Below, piece after piece: positions 23,780-34,000 of a stretch of DNA of 64,000 nt. Within the stretch, counting starts at the first letter, position 1. Each line of letters starts with the position of its first letter. The translations under genes were made by a program, and so were the position numbers. Source of the stretch: Charina bottae (Eukaryota; Chordata; Lepidosauria; Squamata; Charinaidae); NCBI GenBank assembly GCA_023362775.1, contig JALMGJ010000001.1:93590501-93654500 (forward strand), read 5' to 3'. Under the pieces are notes generated by a model that searched no databases, was not told the origin of the DNA, and saw only the letters and a list, made by a program, of their open reading frames with translations.

Positions 23780-25560
23780 CAGGATGTATCACCTGGTACA
23801 TACTTGAAGTTAGCTAACAGCTTGGCGATGTAAGTGATCTGAAAGTTCTTTTCAGCTAATAGGAAGTCTGTATTATTTATTAAGATTTCTGACTGCCCTG
23901 GCATTCTTCTTAAGAAAGGATAAATTTTGGTGTAAGGCCAGATAAAAGCTACAATGTAAAAGCACATGTGTAATTCTTTTGATTTCTTCCATGCCACAAG
24001 GGCACAAGCAGCCAATTATAATTTTTTCATGCTGGCTGTGCAGCAGCCCAGAAGGAAGCGTGTTGCAATATGCCCTTGTCAAGGCCCATGACATTCAAGG
24101 GATAATGAGAACAATAGACCAGTGCATAAAGATAAGATGCCATGACTCTAGTTGGGTTCCCACAGAAACCGATAACTGATCTAGCCTGAACTGCAGCTCT
24201 AACCAAGAGGTGTTACGGGATAGGTTCTTTAGCTTGGTCCTTACATAAATTAACTGGGAGTTGAGCACAAAATGCTAAGGGCCTCCTTCCTGCTGGATTG
24301 GAAATTATCACTCAAAGTGAAGTGGGCCAGCCTAGACAGAGTTAAGGTGAATATACTTGAAGTTAATTGCTAGTATCCATGCTTTAGTTTCTACTCTGGT
24401 AAGAATAGATTCTAACCCAAGGACAGCGATAACACATTTAGGAGTGCCAGATATAACTCTGAGCAACCTGGAATGTAAGATCTCCAGTGGCCTGAAGTTA
24501 CTATTTGGCCCAAGTGTTACTCCAAGTAGAAGTTGTGTCAGAGCTTTTGCCTGAAAGTTTGATGGCAGCAGATAACGGAACTATTTCCTAGTGTATGATG
24601 GAATCACAAAATGGCTGAGGTACTTCTTGTGTAAGATAGGCAACATAAGTTGCACAAGTGACCCTCCTCACTTTAAATACAACCCCAAGGTATTTGAAGG
24701 TGTTCAATTGTATAGATCATAGCTTTCCAAACTCTGTGTCGCGACACTTTAGTGTGTCGCAACACAGAGTTTGGTGTGTTGCAACACAACCCGGAAGCGG
24801 CGGCGGGGGCGTGCACGGCAGCGGCGCGCCATCAGTGCTTCCGCGTTTTAGCGGAGGCCGCCACTGTGCACACCACCACCACAGCGCGCCCCCCCCACAC
24901 CGCCGCCGTTGGTGTGTCACCAACGGTGGCACTTTGGAAAGCATTGGTATTGATAGTCTACCTATGGGCCAAGGGTCTTTTAGAGAAGACCATTTTCTTG
25001 GGATTTTTTGGTAATTGATCACCAACTGCCTCTTGGCAATGTTGAGCCAAGGCAGTAATTGCCCTCTTCAGACCTGCCTCAATTACGGATAGAATAACAT
25101 CATCTCCATATAGCAGAATTGGGAGATGTCTATTTGCCAATTTAGGGGCATAAATGTCTATGGTTTTTACTAACTGGATCAAAGAATATAGATGTTGAAC
25201 AGAGTTGGGGCTAGTATACAGCACTTTAAAGCTAACTGGAGGAGTCCTGCTGATCCACAAGGAGGATCCCTCATGCAGTCTAACTATGAGCAGAAGTCAT
25301 TTATCAATTGTTGAGTTATTCAATTATTTATTCAGTAATAAACTCTGCAATATTGAATCAGAAGCCACCCAGAAATCAATAAAGGTGCATACAAGTGATC
25401 CATGGAGCTAAATACAGTACAATTTTTTTCAGCTAACTCTAAAACCAACTGGTCTACCTGATCTAAAACCAGCTTTGTCAAAAACCAATTTGCTCTTCCT
25501 TTAGGATGTTATCTTGGATAATCCAATCCTCCAACATTGTGGCTGAAGCATGGCATCATT
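23780..25560 (-). pseudogene. Non-LTR retrotransposon (reverse transcriptase) remnant
   Basis: On the minus strand broken frames give EEQIGF near 25495, then ANRHLPILLYGDDVILS (the YxDD box, here YGDD) near 25100, NPKKMVFSKR, and further on CPCGMEEIKRITHVLLHCSF near 23990, the Cys/His-type block downstream of RT in several vertebrate LINEs. There are many stops and it is split by MITE copy A. The clade (R4-, L2- or CR1-like) is not settled. Confidence 0.6.
24718..24946. mobile_element. hAT-type MITE, copy A (229 bp)
   Basis: It begins CATAGCTTTCCAAACTCTGT and ends in TTTGGAAAGCATTG, inverted termini of the CAGAGCTTTCCAAACTG type. The 8-bp flanks GTATAGAT and GTATTGAT match at 7 of 8. The interior is CpG-rich with GCTTCCGCGTTTTAGCGGAGG-like sequence shared with copy E. 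It splits the LINE remnant at 23780-25560. Confidence 0.8.
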
Positions 25561-25897
25561 TTACTAGTGATATCATGGATGCCCTTTGGCCACTATTTAG
25601 TTCTCCCTTTTCTGCAGAGCTGTGTCAATTTGTCCTTTTACGGGAAAAAAAGTCTGTTAATGCAGTTCTTGCTGGAGGAAGAGAGACCTGCAGTAGCATC
25701 CATGTGCATGAGAACCCAAATACTGCTGTGGATTTTAGATCCTTTGGCCTGAGCACCTTCCAGAATTGGCCCCATCCCTCTCTCAACTCTTCTAGCAGAC
25801 AACAGCTACCATGTATGAGTTGCAGAAATCTGGATGATCGATGGATGGCACCTGAGTTTTCTATATTATTTTACTGCCATCCAGTAATTGTCTAGGT

Positions 25898-26156
25898 CAG
25901 GGCTTTCCAAAGTTTTCCCGCGGCGACACACCAACTGTGTCGCTGCGGGAAAGCCCGGAAGTGCTGCCATTGCGGCAACGCACAAAAACCCGGAAGCGCT
26001 GCTGCCGCTTTCGGTTTTTGCGCACCACCGTTGGTGTGTCGCCGCGGGAAAACCTGGAAGCGCTGATGATGATCAGCGCTTCCGGGTTGTGTGGCGACAC
26101 CAGACTGTGTGTGGCGACACACTTTTGTGTCGCGACACACAGTTTGGAAAGCTCTG
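25898..26156. mobile_element. hAT-type MITE, copy B (259 bp)
   Basis: It begins CAGGGCTTTCCAAAG and ends CAGTTTGGAAAGCTCTG. The flanks GTCTAGGT at 25890-25897 and 26157-26164 are identical. The interior has repeated CGGAAGCGCTG units and GTGTCGC/GCGACAC palindromes, shared with copy C. Confidence 0.88.
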
Positions 26157-26565
26157 GTCTAGGTGTTTGCAGACCAGCTACAGTAGCCCTAACTGTGCAC
26201 ATTCAAAGTGCAGTCCTTTTGCCACAGATCATTCCTTTTGCTATTTTCTAGGTGAAAGTAGTCTTACCACCTTTGGTTCTAGCAGTTTCTTGCTTGTGAG
26301 AGCCACCTCAGTCTGCAGCCCTCTTGCAGAGCTCCTCTTAAGTTTTGCCTGACTTGCATGAGAACTGTGTGTGCTGCTCCCTCCAGACTCTTGGCAATAT
26401 CGTCCCTTCATGCCAAATGGAGCAGCTCAGTTATAGATCTTCAAAAAGCAACCAGACTTGTCAAAGACAGAATCATAATTCTGAGTTATTGAAAAAGGAA
26501 TCTTACAATGAAGTAGTTTCACAATTATAGTTTCTTACCAAAAAGGAGAGACACTTAACAGAACA

Positions 26566-26638
26566 GGGGGATTAGCTCAAATGGTAGAGCGCTCGCTTAG
26601 CATGCGAGAGGTAGCGGGATCGATGCCCGCATCCTCCA
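26566..26638 (+). tRNA. tRNA-Ala (AGC)
   Basis: A 73-nt cloverleaf is intact. The acceptor stem GGGGGAT pairs with ATCCTCC (one G-U), then discriminator A. The D arm is GCTC/GAGC. The anticodon stem CTCGC/GCGAG carries loop TTAGCAT with anticodon AGC at 26599-26601. The T arm is GCGGG/CCCGC. Box A (TAGCTCAAATGG) and box B (GGGATCGATGCC, close to the GGTTCGANTCC consensus) are present, and TTTT follows at about 26647-26650 as a Pol III terminator. No CCA is encoded, as expected for a nuclear gene. It lies just upstream of the AGBL5 CpG island. From memory, human also has tRNA-Ala-AGC between TMEM214 and AGBL5. Confidence 0.95.
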
Positions 26639-26694
26639 ATTTCAATTTTGACGCTACCCTTTCATTCTTTTTAAAGGGAAGGGGAAAAAAAGGT

Positions 26695-26830
26695 AAAGGT
26701 TTCCCCTGCACAGTTGTATCCGACTCTAGGGGCCGGTGCTCATCTCCATTTGTTAGCCGAAGAGCCAGCGTTGTCCGACGCTTCCGCGGTCATGTGGCCG
26801 ACCGGCATGACACGCGGGGAAGGGAAGAAC
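26695..26830 (-). mobile_element. SINE 3' half with Bov-B-like tail
   Basis: On the minus strand this ends AGAGTCGGATACAACTG, then GGGGAAACCTTTACCT, with GGAGATGAGCACCGGCCCC upstream. It matches 61300-61405 in the opposite orientation. It sits directly after tRNA-Ala. Confidence 0.65.
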
Positions 26831-27690
26831 CCCCCCACCTAAAAAAGTTGCCTCAAGTTCTGGCGTTTTGAGGCAATGTCTTACGCTTGTTAATCGGGTA
26901 ATTCCTTTTTACTGCGGTTTTCTACGGTCCTTCAATCCTATTCCCAAATGGACTCGCTCTTCAAGGGCAAGGAGGGTGGGAGGGCTATGGAAAATCAGCT
27001 CTACAGCACATCCGGCGCATCGAATGGGAGTGATTCCACGTCTGAGCGACTTTTCACAAGCAAAGAGAAGTAGGATCGCCGCCTGAGGCAAGCTTAAAAG
27101 CTAAACGAACTCAGTCGCGATTTGCCTCGCTTCGAAATCTTCCGCGTGCGATCCAGGAGGCAAATCACTTAGGGCTTGTTCCTGCTGAAGCCAAAAACTC
27201 GCTCTGGCGCTGCCTTTAGGTCTTTCCGAGTGGAGCGGAAGGCCCTCTGTTGCGTTCCTGGAAACGACGCGGAATATCACACCATGCACCACCGATTGCA
27301 AGGAAGTCGGATGCAACCGAGCCCCTGCGAGGAACAACCGAACGCAAAGGCTGCGACGAAGGCGCCTTCCTCTCTTCCAGCGCTGCGGGTGTGACCGACG
27401 ACGCGTTTGGCCTGTCTTTCGTGTGGCCCCGACCACTGAACTCTATTTGCGTCGTCTCCCACTCTGCGCAGTGCTGTCCGTGCGGCTGGGAATGGCGGAA
27501 ATTCCCTTCCGACATCGTTCCCCAGCGAGCCCCGCTCCTTGGGCCTTCCTTTACGCCACCTCCCAAGCTAGAACTAAGGCGACGTACCCCTAGCCACGCC
27601 CACCCGTGAGATTCTTCCTCTTCACCTACGGCTTCAGGTCACGTACTTCGCAACGAGAACGAGTTAATCGGCGGCGCTCCCGCCCCGTCG

Positions 27691-27704
27691 GCTACCATAG
27701 CAAC
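27691..27704 (-). promoter_or_regulatory. X-box-like motif
   Basis: On the minus strand this reads GTTGCTATGGTAGC. The first half site is full and the second is one base off the RFX consensus. It is upstream member one of a cluster with 27756-27769 and 27840-27853. Confidence 0.5.
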
Positions 27705-27740
27705 TAAACAGGCATGTCACCATGGAAGGGACGCGGCTAG

Positions 27741-27823
27741 CCAATGGTGCATCGTGTTGCTATGGAGAGGGACAATAAACCAATAGGGAGCTGGATTGCT
27801 CCTTCAAAAGAAGCATAGCCAAT
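27741..27823 (+). promoter_or_regulatory. Three CCAAT (NF-Y) boxes
   Basis: CCAAT occurs at 27741-27745, 27780-27784 and 27819-27823, all on the plus strand and spaced exactly 39 nt from one another. Phased NF-Y sites beside RFX sites are a known promoter arrangement. Confidence 0.6.
27756..27769 (+). promoter_or_regulatory. X-box-like motif
   Basis: GTTGCTATGGAGAG has a strong left half site and a degenerate right half. A further weak copy (GTCACCATGGAAGG) lies at 27716-27729. Alone each would be unconvincing. The clustering with the perfect 27840 site is what supports them. Confidence 0.45.
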
Positions 27824-27839
27824 GATAAAAAACGTTGTT

Positions 27840-27853
27840 GTTGCCTGGGCAAC
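27840..27853 (+). promoter_or_regulatory. RFX X-box palindrome
   Basis: GTTGCCTGGGCAAC is a perfect inverted repeat of GTTGCC and fits the RFX X-box (GTNRCC, 0-3 nt spacer, RGYAAC) at both half sites. X-boxes control ciliary genes through RFX factors. It sits near the likely AGBL5 transcription start. Confidence 0.75.
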
Positions 27854-28589
27854 CGGCCGAAGGTAGGGCTGGCCTGGCCCGGTGCCCCTGGCGGCGGCGA
27901 CGGGAGCAGGTTGGTCGATTTGAGGGGAGAAGGGAGGAGAGTGGGCCGCGCTGGGGCGATAGCCGCATTTTACTCCCTTATTCTCACATGCGCGTGTCCA
28001 ATATATAGAGTTAAGAAATAGGAGCTTATGGACCTTCCCTTCATTACCTCTCCATCGAAGCTTTGGGTCCAGATAAGGGGACGGAAAAAATAAAGGAGGC
28101 AGTGAAAGAATCGCCCTGCTGCGTCTACCTGGCTGACTTCTAACTCCATGTGGCAGGCGGCCCCTACAAATGGGAATGAAATGGAGGGGATCCTATTAGG
28201 CAAAGGATAGTCACAGTCCTACGGATTAATCCATGCCTCCTCGCACTGTGACTAAAAAACATGCTCAGACCTTTATGTTTTTGATGCCTTTTACTCTACA
28301 TCCTTTGAGGAATAGCAGGTCTAGATAGGGGCACAATAGCAGCAGCCTCCCACTCATTTCAATAAATAGTATTCAGAGTAATATTATGCCTGGTTCACAC
28401 AACTAATCAATTACATTATGGCTTGATACAAGGAGTGAACCTAGCCTTGATATTACTATGGTTTATTGCATACTATGTTGTGTGAACTAAGTTAAACATA
28501 CATTAGCATGTGTGACTCAGCCTGGCTAGGGTCCTGGGGAGAATATATAGCCACTGTGATTAGTAGGTCAGCAACTCTAGTATTTTTAA

Positions 28590-29075
28590 TTTTATGTATT
28601 TATTTGTTGGTTTTACACCTGCTTTTCATTTGAAAGCTTAAGGCACAGCTTTCCAAACTGTGTCGCCTGCGGGGCCCAGGTGTGTTGCATCAAAACCCGG
28701 AAGCGCTGATGGCGCGCCGCACCTGCGTGCACAGCAGCGGCAGACCATTAGTGCTTCCGGGTTTTCGCACGGCACACAAGGACACCGCCACTGCTGCGGC
28801 ACACGAAAATCTGAAAGTGCCGCAGTGGTGGCGGTGCTTCCGGGTTTTTGCGCGCCGCCACAGCGGCAGTGCTTCCGGGTTTTCTTGCGCGCTGCCGTTG
28901 GTGTGTTGCCGCGAGAAAACTTTGGAAAGCCCTGGCTTAAGGTGATACACATAGCACTTTCCCCCCTTAATTTTCCCCCCACAGTAACCCAGTGAGGTTA
29001 GGCTGAGAGATTGTGACTGCCCAAAGTCACCCAGTGTCTTCCCAAGTGCCAGTCCAACACCTTCAGCACCACATC
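28590..29075 (-). mobile_element. tRNA-derived SINE split by MITE copy C
   Basis: This is the same family as 14205-14413 (CCAGTGAGGTTAGGCTGAGA, CACCCAGTG). The SINE begins near 28590 in an AT-rich tail and is interrupted at GCTTAAGG by the 291-bp MITE. Removing one flank restores continuity. Confidence 0.6.
28644..28934. mobile_element. hAT-type MITE, copy C (291 bp), inserted in a SINE
   Basis: It begins CACAGCTTTCCAAACTG and ends TTTGGAAAGCCCTG. The flanks GCTTAAGG at 28636-28643 and 28935-28942 are identical. It splits a tRNA-derived SINE. The interior repeats GCTTCCGGGTTTT-type units. Confidence 0.88.
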
Positions 29076-29878
29076 CCATTGGATCTCTTTTATGAAAGAG
29101 TGAGAAAAATGTCTAAGAACATTTTCTAAAATTCTACTGCGTTCCCCTTACTTGGCTTTTTGTGTGTGAACTAAACCCCTCCCCCCCCAAATGTTGTAAT
29201 CTTTCCTAAATATATTTGCTTTAGTTAGGTTTGTGTTGCCTTTTACTCCACATGTTCCACTGTATAAACATCCTCTCCAAGTATTTGTATTTTTTTGTTA
29301 CATTTGTCCCCCCCCCCCCCCAATCCATTAAAAATGCAGATTCTGCATGTGAGTGCTCTGTAGATCTACAGTATGTAAAGTTAGTAATCTGGTGCTTTTC
29401 TTCATTTCTATTCCAATACATTCCTGGTGTACAATGTATCTTTTAACACCAGTGTACATTGAGATTATTTTAACTGAGCTGTTCACAAAAAAACCTATTT
29501 CTTTATGATTCATTACAAATTCAGAACCCAATGATATATATGTAGATTTAGGATTTTTTGCCTCTAGGTACAGAAATACTTTTAAACTGTTTTTAAATTT
29601 ATTGTACATCATCTTGGTGGGTTTTATAAAAAACATACCAAAAATATTAAAATAATCAGTTTAAATATTCATTTAGTGCAACTAAATCAAAGTTTTCTTT
29701 GGTGTCTTCTTCCATTTTACACTCCTAAACCGTTTACAAATTTAGCCATGTCACTATTCATCCCTACCTAGGTAAAGGTAAATTCATCCCTAGCTCCTGA
29801 TTATTAACTGGCCTGATATAGACCTTTCGGAATCACAGTTCTTTATCACCTCCCTGTTGGTTATAGTAATATGTCATA

Positions 29879-30121
29879 TGAGAGCCACTTTGGTCTAGTG
29901 GTTAAGGCAACGGGCTAGAAACCAGGAGACTGAGAGTTCTAGTCCCTCCTTAGGCATGAAAGCTGGCTGGGTGACCTTGGGCCAGTCACACTCTCTCAGC
30001 CCAACTCACCTCACAGGGTGGTTGTTCTGGGGAAAATAGGAGGAGGAAGGAGTATTAGGTATGTTCGCTGCCTTGAGTTATTTATAAAAATAATAAAGGT
30101 GGAATAGAAAATAAATAAATA
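29879..30121 (+). mobile_element. Sauria-type SINE with (AAAT)n tail
   Basis: It begins GAGAGCCACTTTGGTCTAGT with the same head as 46582. It carries GGGTGACCTTGGGCCAGTCA and CTCACCTCACAGGGTGGTTG and ends in an AAAT repeat, a different tail from the Bov-B-tailed copies. Confidence 0.75.
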
Positions 30122-31045
30122 AAATATATCTGGTCAAACATGGTCATGGTAATATATTGTATATCTGGCTGAACAGAAGAGCTCTTACAGGGCAGGACAG
30201 CAGTAAGGAAAATTCTGCACATAGAGATGTTTGACTGACCACGGCCCTCTTCCCAAATAACTTTGATTTTAAGGCCAGCAGTGTATAAAGGGAGCTGGAG
30301 CCTGCCAGCCAGTTAAATCAAGTAGTATAACCTGTACCAGTCCAATTCCTGCTGCTTGGGGACAGCTATGTCTCAAGTAGGATATCCTCTTTTTGTAAAT
30401 GCCTGCAGACATTTGGATTATACTCAAGCTGCTGAAATCCGACCTCTTTCCAAAGGCAGGTTTGGTGCCAACTTTCAATAGTAGGTTTGACAAAAAAGAT
30501 GTAGGTAGTCTGGATTGAATGAGAAAATGTTAAATGTTTCCACATCAAGGAGTTTGAATGATGTTTTTATAGGAACTTCAGAAAAAAGGTTTTGTGGCCC
30601 AGTAGTTTGTTTTTATAAACTTGTGCTTAGTAGGTAATGACTCAGGAGTTTTTGTGTGTGTGTTCTTATCAGTATGATATGATACAAATCTCCAGGCTTC
30701 TGTATTCATTTATACTGCAGGTAAAAAACTTAAGAATAGTTTTTTTTCTGTGCATTTCTTCTTATTCGGTAAGGAATCGATGTATTGCTCATTTTTATAT
30801 ACATGAATTATCCCAAGTAGCCTATTCAGTAAGTCACAAGTAGAGAAAGAGGATGGAGGTTGGCATTAGCAAGACCAGAAATGCCTTTGTATACTGTTGT
30901 TGATCTACTCTCAAGTTGCACTTTTTACTCAACAAATAAGTAAGGAATTTTAGGTAAAAATGTGGCCATTCTATTTTGCTCTGTAGGAGATACTTCAGGC
31001 AACGTATTGTAGGAGGATGAAACCACTCTGGTCACCGAGATTACG

Positions 31046-34000
31046 ATGGAAATACGCTGTGGTGGCCTCTTGTTCAGCTCCAAATTTGACTCTGGGAATT
31101 TGGCTCATGTTGAGAAGGTGGAACACCAGGAAGGTGATGGTGACAACAGTGTGAATGGCAGTGGCAGCATTAATATTTCTGCTTCCTCAGTGGTGTTTGG
31201 CAGCTCCCTCCCCACTGCAGACTACGAATTCAATGTGTGGACCAAGCCAGATTGTGGTGACACAGAATATGAGAATGGGAACAGGTAAAAGGAGCATCGA
31301 AACATCATCACGCTTTGTGTTGTATCTGCTGATTGTAGGAATGGAACTGTCAAGGAAGCCATTCCTAACCCATTTTATCTCACAAGCTTTCTATCCTTTT
31401 CTATTTAGTAATGGCAGAGTTGAAACTATCCTCTGAGATCATTACTTTAGAAGCCTATTCTGAACAGAGACCAGAAGTTACCACTTTTAATTTTATTTAT
31501 ATATTGTCATCTATCATCTATGACAAAAACCTACTCCAAGGGAGTCACAATTTAAAATAGGCACAGGAAAATACAGGAGAAAAGGGAAATACAGGCTTGG
31601 TAGACAGGGAAAGAATATGAATTTCAATTGGACATACTTTGTTCTTTTTGACAGAAAAGGAATGAAGGTCAACTGTGAAAAGATATAAAGCCCATGAGAG
31701 TTCTCAATTCCAAATGTGCTTGGTCTTTCTGGGCAGAAATGCTTCTGGAGTCTGAGGTGTATCAGCTGCTGGGTAGCTATTGTCTGACCCTCCTCTGTCT
31801 TTCCCCTGTCTTCTTTCTTCCCCAGATCCTGGTTTTACTTTAGTGTGAGGGGAGGAATGCCTGGCAAGTTGATCAAGATTCATATTGTGAACATGAACAA
31901 GCAGACCAAACTTTATTCACAGGGGATGACACCCTTAGTCAAGACAGTACCTATCAGGCCCCGTTGGGAACGCATCCGTGAGCGGCCTGCCTTTGAGGTA
32001 TCTGCATAACATGTACTTTGGGGAAGGATGTGCTGAGGTTGGTGTGCTGAGGTTGGGCTTAAGTGTACTATTCTGTCCCGATAGCCTCCAGAAGCAACAT
32101 GTGACATGAACATGACTTTCTTAAATATGGGGGTGGATGGAAAAGTGGATTTATTTGAGCCGCAACCAGCTTGGGGCTTCATATAAGAGGAATGGCAAGG
32201 GCAGTATCTAGTCATCAGAAAGGGGAGCCTTGAGTGCTGACTAAGATGTCCAGAGATTATCTGCTTTGTGCTTCTATTGGACTCTTTCTTCCATGGTCCA
32301 AAGAATTGGAATATGCTTATTTATTCTCCCCTCTCCCACCTACCCCAGGATCCAATATCAGCTTGGTTTAATTTCAGGTTGTTGAGTCACAGATACATGG
32401 TTATAAGCTTCTTCTTACTGCTTAACAATATAAGAAAATGCATGTGTGCTTACACTGTCCAAAAGAATGAACTGAAGAACTGAGTCTACATAACACAGTT
32501 TTTCTAGATTCTTGTTTTAACATCATGGAGCAAACTACATTTTTAGACTCCTTTGTCTAAAATGTCACAATAGGTGGGTTGTGTTGTGGCTGTAAAGATA
32601 ATAAAGGCAGTGATATATCTGGCACAACTGAACTTCTGATCCAGGTAATACTAAAAAACTAAGGGTCTTGTGCAAACCAGAGTTGCAGCAGGCCGGGAAG
32701 AGCCTAGTGACTCTTTGTGTGCTTAGTTTGTAATGCTTCAGCTTGTACTGGAGATCATGCTTGGGCATTTTCACTCATGCAGATGGCGGAGACTCAGTTT
32801 GTCCTGTCTTTTGTGCACCGATTCCTGGATTGTCGAGGAGCCACCACATACTTTGCCTTCTGCTATCCCTTCTCATACACAGAATGCCAAGATATGCTGG
32901 CACAGCTGGATGCCCACTTTGCAGAGTGCAGACATCTCTCTCCTAGCAGGTAACTCTAGTTACTGATACATTGCCACCATTCCCTTCCTAGCAAGTCTTG
33001 TGTCTTGTAGAGTCAGCTAGGAGAAATACTTTGTATATTAAGCATATATACAAATGATTGTTGACTTGGAGTTACCTTTAGGGTGTGAGTGAACAATGAG
33101 GAGGAATTAAGGAACCATTTGGGAACAGAGTGGGTAACATTGTTCTGCTCAGACTGGGTCTTGGTGATGTTAAAGGCTTCCTCTGTGATAGTGCCAGGGC
33201 TTGATCACTCAACTTAGGTTTGGGGATGGTTGAGCAAAATCTTCCACCTCATATTAGTTTACCATTGTGGATTTCTAGTATGCATGCAAATGGATCCTCT
33301 GCCCAAGGCAAGAGAGTCCAGATCTGTTATAGATTCTGTTGTAGGTGTTGAGCCAGTCACTCATATCTCTTAGGTCTTATGTCTGAAGGCAATTCCAACA
33401 GTGCTGTACAAACTGAATAAACAGATGGATACCCAATCCTGAGCCTTTTGAATTCCTATTTCCTGTCTATTATCACAAAAGAACTCTATTATAATAATTT
33501 TCCTTATACCCAAAACCTAAACCCAGTTAGATACAGGGATTATTGGGATACTAAGAAGAAATAATTGATATAAAATATCAGAAATGGACATTGCCTTATA
33601 ATACATATAACCTCAGTGTTCCTTGGCTTGGAATGTCCTCGCTCTCTTCTCATTCAGATCTCAAGAAGAACCACAAAGAGCCACCTGGAAAGAGCTTTTG
33701 TATGTAGAGTATGCTTCTAGTTAATCTAGTCGTTTCTCTGGTTAATTAAGGGTGTTTTTCTGCTCATATGAATATCAAAAAGTTTAGTGCCTTCTCCTGA
33801 AGCCAATCAATGGTGTCTGCAGCTTGGTGTTAGTTACAGTGACTGGTAAATGTTATATAAGATTTCAAACAGATTTTTCCAGTCCTATTGGAGTTGCCAA
33901 GACTTTACTGTGGCATCTTCTTTATGCAAAACATCTGCTCTGTCAGTGACTTACAATCCTGCCCCTGAATCACCATTTAAGAACTTTTTAATTCTTGAAG

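Larger units (their letters stand above)
26880..27960 (+). promoter_or_regulatory. AGBL5: CpG island and probable promoter of AGBL5
   Basis: This is about 1.1 kb of CpG-rich DNA with no TATA box, upstream of AGBL5 and just downstream of tRNA-Ala. The 3' part (27691-27853) carries CCAAT boxes and X-box palindromes (listed separately). A plausible non-coding first exon ends at 27909 (CGGGAGCAG followed by GTTGGT) and would splice to an acceptor at 30986 (CTCTGTAG), so the first coding exon would run 30987-31284. ORFs crossing this block have no recognisable protein similarity and are read as chance GC-rich frames. Confidence 0.7.

Noticed and set aside
25900..27000. A tRNA-Tyr gene beside tRNA-Ala, as remembered in human
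   Set aside because: No sequence with a tRNA-Tyr acceptor, GTA anticodon and intron was found.
27101..27609. Several overlapping ORFs in the AGBL5 CpG island
   Set aside because: They are arginine/proline/serine-rich in all frames, with no recognised domain, as expected when GC-rich DNA lacks stops by chance.
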